Shown here: one piece after another, positions 33,128 through 40,774 of the stretch
Layout of the letters: every line of letters starts with the position of its first letter
Numbering within the stretch: position 1 is the stretch's first letter
Assembly: GCA_965183885.1 (NCBI GenBank)
Contig: OZ238992.1
Span: 1,364,001 to 1,428,000 of the forward strand
DNA length: 64,000 nucleotides
Direction: 5' to 3'
Source of the DNA: UWMA-0277 sp965183885
GTDB taxonomy: Bacteria; Bacteroidota; Bacteroidia; Flavobacteriales; BACL11
Made by a program: the position numbers and the translations under genes
The notes under the pieces: model-generated
Seen by the model: only the letters and a program-made list of their open reading frames with translations
The model's database searches: none
What the model was told of the DNA's origin: nothing

Positions 33128-34246
33128 TTAGATAAAAGTTAAGAGGTAGCCAATGAAAGCACCTCCTAAAACAATAAAAGCACTATTTAGTTTCTTAAAA
33201 ACAAAAACGACAGTTAAACTTAGTGCAGCTATTACTATACTTTTCCAATCTACTAATACTGTTTTGCTCATTTCTATACAAACAGCAATTATTAAAGCTA
33301 TTGCTGCAACGTTTACAGCGTTTAAGATTGCACTCATTATTGCTGATTTCCTAATTTTAGGAATTAAGGGGTTTAGTAAAAGAACAAAAATAAATGAAGG
33401 TAAAAATATTCCTATAGTAGCAGCAATAGCTCCTGTGATACTATCCATTTGCCAACCAATAAAAGTAGCTGTAGATAATACAGGTCCTGGAGTTAATTGA
33501 CCTACAGCAACTGCATCAATTAATACTTGTTGAGTTAACCATCCTTTACTTATTAGTTCTGTTTCTAAGAAAGCAAATAAAACATATCCGCTACCATAAA
33601 GTATAGCACCTATTTTAAGGAAAGTTAAGAATATTTTAAAGGAGCCAATTTTTAATGGATTGCCTATAAATAGTAAGATGGGGAGAAAGCTATTAATCTT
33701 ATTGTTATTCTTTTTAATAAGATAAAGCATAAGACCAAGAAGTCCTGTACCAAAAAGAGCAATTATCTTATTAACTCCAAGTAAGCAAGCACTTAAGCTT
33801 ATTAAGCCTAAGATTGCAAGTTCAATATTTTTTATAGCCTTTTTCCCAAGTCGATATGCAGCCATAATAATTATTGAAATAACAGCTGGCTTTATTCCAT
33901 AGATAAAAGGAATTACTTCAGGTAATTGTCCGTATTGTTGGTAAAACCACGAAAAAATAGCTGTGATAATAACAGCAGGAAGAATAAAGCTAAATCCTGC
34001 GGTAAAAAGACCTTTCCAACCGGCTCTTTCATAACCACAATGCATAGTCATTTCAGTAGAATTAGGTCCTGGTATTAAATTGGTTGCTCCAATAAGATCA
34101 AGAAAATGTTCTTGACTCATCCATTTTCTTTTTTTTACCACTTCATCTTCCATCATCGCAATATGAGCGGCAGGTCCTCCAAAAGAGATGCTTCCTAGCT
34201 TTAAGAATAATTTCGCAATTTCTTTTAGCTCATTTTTCTGAGACAT
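33128..34246 (-). CDS. chrA: Chromate-transporter family protein
   Basis: This 372-residue membrane protein is a full-length two-domain ChrA. Each half carries the family motifs: FLKLGSISFGGPAAHIAMM and LIPGPNSTEM in the first, AVGQLTPGPVLSTATFIGW in the second, with about ten helices. ChrA proteins export chromate, often linked to sulfate. It is the last conventional gene before the cassette-like region; its start is 166 bp from the first attC-like site. Confidence 0.88.
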   Translation of the reverse strand: MSQKNELKEIAKLFLKLGSISFGGPAAHIAMMEDEVVKKRKWMSQEHFLDLIGATNLIPGPNSTEMTMHCGYERAGWKGLFTAGFSFILPAVIITAIFSWFYQQYGQLPEVIPFIYGIKPAVISIIIMAAYRLGKKAIKNIELAILGLISLSACLLGVNKIIALFGTGLLGLMLYLIKKNNNKINSFLPILLFIGNPLKIGSFKIFLTFLKIGAILYGSGYVLFAFLETELISKGWLTQQVLIDAVAVGQLTPGPVLSTATFIGWQMDSITGAIAATIGIFLPSFIFVLLLNPLIPKIRKSAIMSAILNAVNVAAIALIIAVCIEMSKTVLVDWKSIVIAALSLTVVFVFKKLNSAFIVLGGAFIGYLLTFI

Positions 34247-34411
34247 AATTTAATTTGGTTTTTTTTAGTTTGTTTTTGAAAATTGTAATGCAAAGATATT
34301 AAATAAGGGATAGTCCTTTAGGGATAGATACATTCAAATTCCTGAAACAAGAAAGTAATTTATTTCATTTTTTATCTAACCATTGAGACTTTGTGTGTTG
34401 GAAAATTAGAT

Positions 34412-34480
34412 TGCTAACGTTTAATGTATGGTGTTGTGGCTATCCCGCAGGGTAGCTATGCATTATACATTGTTACAGGC
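34412..34480. repeat. attC-like site B, 3' end of the nuclease cassette
   Basis: The site is GCTAAC (34413-34418) ... GTTACAGGC (34472-34480), with a long imperfect stem between: TGTAT with ATACA and TGGCTA with TAGCTA around a CCC-GCA-GGG tip. Read on the minus strand it starts directly after the DUF262-HNH gene. It shares GTATGGTG and the TATAC arm with the sites at 36939 and 38395. The R'' end GCCTGTAAC (minus) is complementary to the cassette's leading end at 36743-36751. Confidence 0.6.
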
Positions 34481-34483
34481 TTT

Positions 34484-35647
34484 TTATCTATTTCCTTTCG
34501 CTCTATTATGTGTTTTACAAAGCATTTCACAATTACTAATATCTGTTGCACCTCCTTTACTCCATGCAGTAACGTGGTCAGCATCCATTTCATTTATTTT
34601 CCAAATTTTAGTTTTATTAGAGTTGTTACCTAATGCACAAAGGGGGCAATTTGAGTGTCCTTTAGTTTCAGCTACCTTTTTTTGCTTTGCATAAACTGAT
34701 TTTTTCGTAGCATCATCAAATACACGAACATTTAACAGTTTTGAATCAGTCATACCACCAAGAATATATTCAAATACTCCCTTTCGATTTTTGACATATG
34801 AATCAGCATACAATTCTTTTACATTCTCAGAAACTTTCTTTGGATTATAAGGTTGTTTATTGTATGTTTCATACAATTGCCCCCATTCCAAACCACACAT
34901 TTCTTTCTCAACATCAATAAATACGGAAGATGCCCAGTCTATTACTGTGTTAAAGTATGTTTCTAGCTCTTTTATATTATCATCTTTTCTGTGGAGGCTC
35001 ATATAGTTACTAATATTACCTTTACTCACCCAATCTAAAGCACATTCCAAAAAATCTTGTCTGATTTCGTTGCCTGAGATATAAGCACGCCATTTCTGGA
35101 TGTTAGAGTCTTGACTATTACTGAACTTTTCCTTACCAAGAGTTACGAATGGCCCGGAATATATTGCATTTAATAGTTCCTGACTATTTAAAGGTATTCC
35201 AGCAATATTGATTGTTTTAAACCATTCTTTTATTTCGCTTTCATTTCCTTCACATTCATAAATTAAAAGCTTTGTATCCAAAATTTGGTTTTGTTTGTCT
35301 GAAGCTATACCACTAAAGTATTGTTCCATTCCATTTTCGTCCTTTATTGCAAATTTTCCTGTCACAAAGCGTCCAATACTGGTAATCCTTTGTTGTCCAT
35401 CTAATACTTCAAATTTATCATTGCTTACTTTATTAAAATAAATCAATCCTAAAGGGTAACCTTTGAGTATAGATTCTATAACTGCGACATCTTTTTTACC
35501 ATCTGCATAAATATAATTTCTTTGATACTCTGGTTGGATTGTCAGACTTCCAGCTAATCCAAACAAACCTTTACCTTCAAGTTGATTATAAACAAACCCT
35601 TCGCAAACTTTTCTTACCGTTATATCTGTCTTTAAGTCAGTTACCAT
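34484..35647 (-). CDS. DUF262 / HNH endonuclease-like defence protein
   Basis: This 387-residue protein has two domains. Residues ~30-130 are DUF262 (ParB-like): IQPEYQRNYIYADGKKDVAVIESIL, LGLIYFNKVSND and EVLDGQQRITSIGRFV with the conserved DGQQR motif. Residues ~320-385 are an HNH nuclease: CPLCALG, ADHVTAWSKGGATDISNCEMLC, and final HNRAKGN. DUF262-HNH proteins (GmrSD/BrxU-like relatives) use nucleotide hydrolysis to restrict foreign DNA, often modified DNA. It starts one base after the stop of the EcoRI-type methyltransferase, with which it forms a two-gene cassette. Confidence 0.85.
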   Translation of the reverse strand: MVTDLKTDITVRKVCEGFVYNQLEGKGLFGLAGSLTIQPEYQRNYIYADGKKDVAVIESILKGYPLGLIYFNKVSNDKFEVLDGQQRITSIGRFVTGKFAIKDENGMEQYFSGIASDKQNQILDTKLLIYECEGNESEIKEWFKTINIAGIPLNSQELLNAIYSGPFVTLGKEKFSNSQDSNIQKWRAYISGNEIRQDFLECALDWVSKGNISNYMSLHRKDDNIKELETYFNTVIDWASSVFIDVEKEMCGLEWGQLYETYNKQPYNPKKVSENVKELYADSYVKNRKGVFEYILGGMTDSKLLNVRVFDDATKKSVYAKQKKVAETKGHSNCPLCALGNNSNKTKIWKINEMDADHVTAWSKGGATDISNCEMLCKTHNRAKGNR

Positions 35648-35648
35648 A

Positions 35649-36714
35649 TTATTTTTTATGTCTAATTATTAATCGTTTATATACATTTACCCCCTCTATT
35701 GAGACAGACATATTAGTGTTTTTGTCCCATCCAATCGGTCTGCCATAGTCATAAGAACATCCTAAAATTTCGAATTGTTCCGGATTGTATTTGTCTAAAA
35801 AGGTAATAGGAACGCCCATTGCTCCTTCATAATCAGAGGGTATTGCATCAGTGTAAGGAACTTCTATTGCATCAAAATTATCATATTTTCTATATTCTTT
35901 TCCTTTGACGACTTTATGAGAGCTGTAACGAATGTTGTCTTGCATACTCATTAGTGGCAATGGTTGATGTCTTTTTCCATGGTCAAGATTTGTGAACCAT
36001 AGACAATTGTTTGTTGCCACAATTCTGTTGCCTTCAGTATCTACTTTGGCCTCAGTGCCGTATAGTTGATATGACTCCGGTACAATAAACCCTGAAATCC
36101 ATCTGCCCATTCCTGTGCCTAGCCAAATTTTATTTTCTCTAATAAATGGAAATACTTCTTTATAAGTAATGGCGTTTATATTAGCAATGATCAAAAACTG
36201 CTTCTCTGAAGCCATCACCCAATGAATAAAGTCACGGAATAATGAAAATGGTGGATTTGTTATAATAATTTCTGCCTCATCTCTTAGTTTGCCAACTTCA
36301 TTAGAATTAAAGTCTCCATCACCTTCTAAATATTCCCACTCCAAATCATTAATGTCAATCTTTCCATCACCACTTATATCATTATCAAGTGTGAATATTT
36401 TACCTCTCACATTAGTTTTACCTTCATCAAATTTAGAGTCGTTAGCCTCGAAAAGGGTAGGTTGGTATTTATTTGGAAGGTCTTTACTTTCTTGTGCAAA
36501 GCTTGTGCTGATAAGTTTTTTTAGACCAAATCGCTCAAAATTTTGAGCAAAATATTTTGTAAAGTTACTCCATTCCGGATCGTCACATGGAAGCAGTATA
36601 GTTTTGTCTTTAAAGACTTCAGGGTTATATTCTAAATAAGAATTTATCTATGTACTGAGTATAAAATTCATCAGCTTTAGATTTTTTTGCCTTTGCTAGT
36701 CCTTTGTGTCTCAT
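35649..36714 (-). pseudogene. EcoRI-type adenine methyltransferase, frameshifted near its N-terminus
   Basis: The intact frame runs from ~36647 down to 35649 and shows KTILLPCDDPEWSN, then LRDEAEIIITNPPFSLFRDFI with the NPPF catalytic motif of N6-adenine methyltransferases, and later QLYGTEAKV. The family N-terminus (MRHKGLAKAKKSKADEFYTQ) is present at 36714-36640 in another frame and hits a stop. The two parts are joined by a frameshift at about 36640-36655. Only a GTG at 36410 could start the remaining frame, which would lose the substrate-binding N-terminus. It is therefore likely inactive, unless the shift is a sequencing error. It sits with the DUF262-HNH gene in one cassette. Confidence 0.8.
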
Positions 36715-36742
36715 TATATATTTTTAACTAGTATTTTTAATT

Positions 36743-36880
36743 GCCTGTAACGGCTCACCGTGTAAACTTAGTTTTCGTGAGTTTGTGTAAAAATAGTTTT
36801 TTATTTTTAAAATAAAAAGGAATGAAAATTAGTTTCAAAAAAAGATGCTGTAGGATATTGAGTTTAGACGGATGTTAGGC
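36743..36880. repeat. Long attC-like site E1
   Basis: On the minus strand this runs from R''-type GCCTAAC (36874-36880) to R'-type GTTACAGGC (36743-36751). Arms pair over the whole length: CCGTCTAAACT with AGTTTACACGG. The ~138-bp length fits the longest known attC sites. It is 99% identical to E2 at 38133-38270 outside the variable core: one mismatch in 136 bp. The upstream end GCCTGTAAC (36743-36751, plus strand) is exactly complementary to site B. Confidence 0.65.
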
Positions 36881-36945
36881 GTAAAATAGATTGTGGGAGC
36901 TTTGAAAAAGCGTAACAATCGTAGGCGCAGCCTTTTACGCCTAAC
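36874..36945. repeat. 72-bp ORF-less element with 13-bp terminal inverted repeats (Z1)
   Basis: GTTAGGCGTAAAA (36874-36886) and TTTTACGCCTAAC (36933-36945) are perfect inverted ends. Two nested stems lie inside: GATTGT with ACAATC and GCTTT with AAAGC. Both ends are full GTTRRRY cores. It has no reading frame and may be an empty mini-cassette, a structured RNA or part of the site. A 95% copy is at 38330-38401. Confidence 0.7.
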
Positions 36946-37006
36946 GTTGGTGTATGGTGTCATAGCATCCCGAAGGGTGCTATGCACTATACATTTTGTT
37001 AGTGGC
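36939..37006. repeat. attC-like site C, 3' end of the Mrr-like nuclease cassette
   Basis: The outer cores are GCCTAAC (36939-36945) and GTTAGTGGC (36998-37006); on the minus strand the R' is a perfect GTTAGGC. Stem arms are TGTAT with ATACA, GTG with CAC and CATAGCA with TGCTATG. One arm carries extra unpaired bases (G, T), as extrahelical bases do in attC. It starts two bases after the nuclease stop. Confidence 0.65.
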
Positions 37007-37008
37007 TT

Positions 37009-38121
37009 TTATTCATTATAGTTGTCGAATCGTATTTCATCTTCAAGAGGATATTTGTACGCTTCGGTTGTTGTTTTTTCAATGATTTCAGGGTGAATTT
37101 CAAGAAACAAGCTTCCGCTTTCGTCAAAGTCTTCAGAAACTAACTTCCATTTTACTTCTATCTCCTGAACATTATCAATATTTGGTCGAACACAAAATTC
37201 ATCTGTTCTAATACTATCTTTTTGAACTAAAATTTCCTGTTTAGGCTCAAAAATACCTTCTGTTGATTCTTTATAGATGAATGTATCATAAGTGTACTTG
37301 AATGAGTCAAGAAATTGGCTTTGTTTAGTAACAGTATCTATGGCAAAATTTGTCCCGATGAATTCAAAGTACATTTTAAAATTCTTTATTGCTGAACTAC
37401 CTGTGTTAGTTAACCTAACCGAAAAAACTGATGCGCTTTTATTATAGTTAGTTCCATTAATAAAATACCTTACTGGCTGTGGTTCAGTCGCAATTTCAAT
37501 TCTCGTTTTCCTGTTATCTTCTGGAGAGGGATGATGTAATCCAAAACTAAACTCTTCAGGTTGTTTCAGTTTATAAGTGATTTTGTTTTTATAAAGTTTC
37601 GGAGTAAAAACTAATCTTTCAGAATCATCCTGAAAACTAACGTTAACAGAGAATTGTGTTTTGAAATTTATATTTCTAACATACCAATCATAAGTTTTCT
37701 TGTTCTCCTCAATTAGGTCAACAATGTCTTCCCAACAAAACAAATGAACCTCAAATAGATTCGATTCCCTATGTTCAATATCTTTTTGGCGAATGTATTC
37801 CTCAATTGAGGATTCCTTGTTTGCTGATGTTGCGAAATAAAACTTCTTTAAATCTGGTTTAAAAGATTTTGCTTTTTCAATTTCTGAGTTTATTTCCTTT
37901 TCGGTTAGACTGGCATTTGTGTAGTCGTCTTTTCCTTTGCATTGAATTCCATAATATTGATTCTCTTCCGCAGGGATTCCATAGACATCAACTCCATGTT
38001 GTTTTTGTCCTGAACGACCATTCTTTTTGATTTCGGAACATTCCCAAATTTCACCCCAAAGTTTTTTGCACAAGCTTTCAAAATCTTGCCAATTCTCTGG
38101 TTTTCTAAGTGTTTTCTTCAT
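37009..38121 (-). CDS. Mrr-like restriction endonuclease with unknown C-terminal domain
   Basis: This 370-residue protein has an N-terminal PD-(D/E)XK nuclease of the Mrr type: WQDFESLCKKLWGEIW, GRSGQKQHGVDVYGIP, and YYGIQCKGKDD, where Asp and Gln-x-Lys form the catalytic core. KKFYFATSANKESSIEEYI completes the fold. The C-terminal ~200 residues are beta-rich (VFSVRLTNTGSSAIKNFKMYFEFIG) and resemble an Ig-like binding domain, not recognised in detail. There is no methyltransferase partner, so modified DNA may be its target, as for Mrr. It is a single-gene cassette bounded by sites C and E2; its start lies 18 nt after the cassette boundary. Confidence 0.75.
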   Translation of the reverse strand: MKKTLRKPENWQDFESLCKKLWGEIWECSEIKKNGRSGQKQHGVDVYGIPAEENQYYGIQCKGKDDYTNASLTEKEINSEIEKAKSFKPDLKKFYFATSANKESSIEEYIRQKDIEHRESNLFEVHLFCWEDIVDLIEENKKTYDWYVRNINFKTQFSVNVSFQDDSERLVFTPKLYKNKITYKLKQPEEFSFGLHHPSPEDNRKTRIEIATEPQPVRYFINGTNYNKSASVFSVRLTNTGSSAIKNFKMYFEFIGTNFAIDTVTKQSQFLDSFKYTYDTFIYKESTEGIFEPKQEILVQKDSIRTDEFCVRPNIDNVQEIEVKWKLVSEDFDESGSLFLEIHPEIIEKTTTEAYKYPLEDEIRFDNYNE

Positions 38122-38132
38122 ATTCTTTAATT

Positions 38133-38270
38133 GCCACTAACGGCTCACCGTGTAAACTTAGTTTTCGTGAGTTTGTGTAAAAATAGTTTTTTATTTTTAA
38201 AACAAAAAGGAATGAAAATTAGTTTCAAAAAAAGATGCTGTAGGATATTGAGTTTAGACGGATGTTAGGC
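38133..38270. repeat. Long attC-like site E2
   Basis: Copy of E1. It runs from GCCACTAAC (38133-38141) to GTTAGGC (38264-38270). GCCACTAAC is exactly complementary to site C's GTTAGTGGC, although E1 and E2 are otherwise nearly identical. This is the expected result if the leading end of each cassette is carried with its own attC. Confidence 0.65.
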
Positions 38271-38330
38271 GTATCACTTTATAAAGTGAAGCTGTTCCTA
38301 GTTTTTTGTATTTTTTTGAATGGTGATCCG
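38265..38330. repeat. 66-bp unit flanked by GTTAGGCGTA repeats
   Basis: GTTAGGCGTA occurs at 38264-38273 and again at 38330-38339. The 66 bp between the core points are absent from the equivalent place at 36874. The unit contains ATCAC/GTGAT and TCACTTTATAAAGTGA inverted repeats and no ORF. Confidence 0.7.
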
Positions 38331-38401
38331 TTAGGCGTAAAATAGATTGTGGGAGCTTTGAAAAAGCGTAACAATTGTAGGTGCAGCCTTTTACGTCTAA
38401 C
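38330..38401. repeat. 72-bp ORF-less element, copy 2 (Z2)
   Basis: Copy of 36874-36945 with three changes, all C to T in the plus-strand comparison. Terminal repeats are 12 of 13 complementary: GTTAGGCGTAAAA against TTTTACGTCTAAC. Confidence 0.7.
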
Positions 38402-38457
38402 GGCTTGGGTATGGTGCGTGTCCCTCAGGGCATGCACTATACCCGCTGTTGGCACAC
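38395..38457. repeat. attC-like site D, 3' end of the RHS-like cassette
   Basis: Outer cores are GTCTAAC (38395-38401) and GTTGGCACAC (38448-38457); the minus-strand R' GTTAGAC fits GTTRRRY. The stem pairs GGGTAT with ATACCC, and GTGCGTG with CATGCAC with one wobble, around a CCC-TCA-GGG tip. It starts five bases after the gene stop. Confidence 0.62.
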
Positions 38458-38462
38458 GTATT

Positions 38463-39227
38463 TTATTTATATTTTCTTGTTTCTAATAGCACTTTTTTGT
38501 CTTTGAAGATGACGTACCTTTCAGTCCATCGATTCTGGTCGTCATAGGAGTATTTATATCGTTCTTCTGGTGCATGTCGACTCCCACCAACCCAAATTGC
38601 TAACGGTTCATCTTCTTTTCCAACTATACTTGGGATTAAACTGTATTTTAAATCTCCGTGCTTATTGTAGTCGAGAATTTCAGTAGTTCGTAGTGAATCT
38701 GACTCTTGATACATAATTTTAGTCACCTGTCCATACTGGTTGTAATTTACGAGTTGAATTGAAGTGTCACTATTTGATGAAGAGTAGCGAATTGTTTTTG
38801 TCGGTTTGTTCAATTCGTTAAAGTCTTCATATTTTTCCGTCCATGAATGTTGCGGAGAAGTCCAATCAGTTTTTTCAATGATTCTTTTCTCGGAGTCGTA
38901 AGTGTATGTAGTCCAATTTGTGTCGATTCGGTCTTTGTCGTTAATGGAATAAGTTTGAATGCTATGAGTTAAGTTTCCAAGATTATCATATAAGTATTCA
39001 TACTCAGCCAATTTTTTCAACTTGAAATAGTTTGTTGATTTGACGGCTTGTCCTTTTTCATTGAAGTAGTATTTAGCACGATATCCTTCTTTGGCACAGC
39101 ACCCATTAAACGACTTAATTGTTAAAGTCGAGACATCTGGAATTCTGTCATTCTCCACGTCAAATGACTGTGCAAGACAAAAGTCAATTGTCAGAGTCAA
39201 AAGTGCTATGATGGTCAGTTTTTTCAT
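38463..39227 (-). CDS. Secreted RHS/YD-repeat-like protein
   Basis: This 254-residue protein has a signal peptide (KLTIIALLTLTIDFCLAQ). The rest has short repeats with a tyrosine-rich pattern: YFNEKGQAVKSTNY, YEYLYDNLGNLTHSIQ, YTYDSEKRIIEKTDW, YNQYGQVTKIMYQ and YDDQNRWTERYV. These resemble YD/RHS-type sugar- or surface-binding repeats often seen in Bacteroidota exoproteins. It lacks a visible T9SS sorting domain, so outer-surface export is unproven. It is a single-gene cassette; ATG lies 12 nt after a candidate boundary (GTGTTCTAAC, 39230-39239), which is 8/10 complementary to site D. Confidence 0.7.
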   Translation of the reverse strand: MKKLTIIALLTLTIDFCLAQSFDVENDRIPDVSTLTIKSFNGCCAKEGYRAKYYFNEKGQAVKSTNYFKLKKLAEYEYLYDNLGNLTHSIQTYSINDKDRIDTNWTTYTYDSEKRIIEKTDWTSPQHSWTEKYEDFNELNKPTKTIRYSSSNSDTSIQLVNYNQYGQVTKIMYQESDSLRTTEILDYNKHGDLKYSLIPSIVGKEDEPLAIWVGGSRHAPEERYKYSYDDQNRWTERYVIFKDKKVLLETRKYK

Positions 39228-39229
39228 AT

Positions 39230-39279
39230 GTGTTCTAACTAGTGAATATATGCAATAGTAAAAAATACATATAACTAGT
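39230..39279. repeat. Weaker attC-like hairpin at the head of the cassette array
   Basis: ACTAGT (39238-39243) pairs with ACTAGT (39274-39279), and ATATG with CATAT. On the minus strand this ends in GTTAGAA, close to the GTTRRRY core. Part of it (CTAGTGAATATATGCA) matches the leader repeat at 4713-4728 with one difference. Confidence 0.4.
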
Positions 39280-39390
39280 CAAAAATAATTGCTTACGTTC
39301 GTAAAGGTAAATAAATTACTAACTATAACAAAATATGAATTGCTAATTTTGTTAGAATATGTGAAGTAATGTTTTTGAAATTTGAGCAAT

Positions 39391-39418
39391 AAAAAAAGCA
39401 AGCTATATAGCTTGCTTT
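39391..39418 (-). terminator. Terminator of tRNA-Val
   Basis: AAAGCAAGCTAT and ATAGCTTGCTTT form a perfect palindrome (39395-39418) with a T-tract on the minus strand, just beyond the 3' end of the tRNA gene. Confidence 0.85.
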
Positions 39419-39426
39419 AGTTTTGG

Positions 39427-39501
39427 TGGGCAATGAGGGACTCGAACCCCCGACTTCCTCCGTGTAAAGGAGGCACTCTGAACCAACTGAGTTAATCGCC
39501 C
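39427..39501 (-). tRNA. tRNA-Val (anticodon UAC)
   Basis: On the minus strand the gene folds as a clover leaf: acceptor GGGCGAT with ATTGCCC, anticodon stem CCTCC with GGAGG around TTTACAC (anticodon TAC), and TTCGAGTC in the T arm, with a following discriminator A. CCA is not encoded. It lies directly beyond the cassette region and has its own terminator. Confidence 0.93.
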
Positions 39502-39562
39502 TTAAATTGGATTGCAAATATATAGCATTTCTTAATCTGAGCAATGTTTTTAATAAAATAAA

Positions 39563-40774
39563 TTATAAAACTTCAGCAACAACAAAAGTACTGCCTCCAA
39601 TATAGATGCAATCATCAGCATTAGCATAATCTTTAGCGGTTTCAAAAGCTTCATTTACACTAGTATAGCTATTGCCTTTTAGGTTGTGTTTTGCAGCTAA
39701 AAGTTTTAATTCGTTTGCCTGCATTGCTCTAGCAATATTTGCTTTGCAAAAGTAATAAGTGGCATCTTTTGGTAGTAAGGCTAAGATGCTTGTTAAATTT
39801 TTATCATTTACAGTGCCAAAAACAATATGTAGCTTTTTATAATTAGTGCTTTTTAGTTGCTTGCATATTTCTGTAATACCATCTTCATTATGTCCTGTGT
39901 CGCAAATGGTAAGTGGTTTAGTATTTAAGGTTTGCCATCTTCCAAGTAATGAAGTGTTTTTAATACTATTTGCAAAACCACTTCTAATAGCATCTTCACT
40001 AATAATCCAGTTGTTCTTTTTAAGCTCTTGTATTGCTACAAGGCAAGTGGCTTTATTCTCTGCTTGGTAATTTCCTTTTAGGTCGCTAGTGTATCTATTA
40101 TTGGCTTTTGCATAAGTAAGTGGGGCTTTTTTCTGCTGGGCAATATTTTTAAATACTAATGCCGTTTCTTTTTGTTTTCTTCCAATAATTACAGGAGTAT
40201 TATGCTTTATGATTCCTGCTTTTTCGGTTGCTATTTTTTCAAGGGTGTTTCCTAGTAAATTGGTATGGTCAAGCCCTATGTTGGTAATAATAGCAAGTTC
40301 AGGATTAATAATATTAGTACTATCTAACCTTCCTCCTAGTCCTGTTTCAATAATAGCGATATCAACTTTATGTTTTGCAAAATGATGAAAGGCCATAGCA
40401 ACAGTAAGCTCAAAAAATGACATCTCTAGTGTTTCAAAAATAATTTTATTTGCAGCAACAAAAGTTATTACTTCATGCTCAGAAATCATAGCTCCATTTA
40501 TCTTAATTCGTTCTCTGAAATCTTTAAGGTGAGGAGAGGTGTATAGCCCAACTGTATAGCCTGCTTCTTGCAATATTGAAGCCATCATATGCGAGGTAGA
40601 ACCTTTTCCATTTGTTCCTGCAATATGAATGCTTTTAAATTGCTGATGAGGGTTTTTAAGGTACTCACAGGCAGCACTTATATTACCAATGTCTGCTTTG
40701 TATGCCGCAGCTCCTTTTCTTTGGTACATTGGCAGCTTGCTAAATAAATAATCTAGCGTTTGGGAGTAGTTCAT
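39563..40774 (-). CDS. folC: Folylpolyglutamate synthase / dihydrofolate synthase
   Basis: This 403-residue Mur-ligase-fold enzyme adds glutamate to dihydropteroate and to folates. Motifs are IAGTNGKGSTSHMMASILQ (P-loop), SPHLKDFRERIKING, IIETGLGGRLDSTN and ITNIGLDHTNLLGNTLE, and the C-terminal domain has ICDTGHNEDGI. Length is usual for the bifunctional FolC. Its ATG directly follows the TonB-like gene stop. Confidence 0.93.
   Translation of the reverse strand: MNYSQTLDYLFSKLPMYQRKGAAAYKADIGNISAACEYLKNPHQQFKSIHIAGTNGKGSTSHMMASILQEAGYTVGLYTSPHLKDFRERIKINGAMISEHEVITFVAANKIIFETLEMSFFELTVAMAFHHFAKHKVDIAIIETGLGGRLDSTNIINPELAIITNIGLDHTNLLGNTLEKIATEKAGIIKHNTPVIIGRKQKETALVFKNIAQQKKAPLTYAKANNRYTSDLKGNYQAENKATCLVAIQELKKNNWIISEDAIRSGFANSIKNTSLLGRWQTLNTKPLTICDTGHNEDGITEICKQLKSTNYKKLHIVFGTVNDKNLTSILALLPKDATYYFCKANIARAMQANELKLLAAKHNLKGNSYTSVNEAFETAKDYANADDCIYIGGSTFVVAEVL

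Noticed and set aside
36743..38457. Repeats at the restriction locus read as CRISPR or as insertion-sequence ends
   Set aside because: There are only two copies of each block, with no regular spacers and no transposase or target duplication; their position at gene ends and core motifs fit attC-like sites better.
39427..39501. tRNA-Val as an att site of an integrated element
   Set aside because: No direct repeat of the tRNA 3' end was found within the window and no integrase is present.
39323..39544. Reading frame across the tRNA-Val gene
   Set aside because: The frame overlaps the tRNA and its terminator completely, so it is a shadow.
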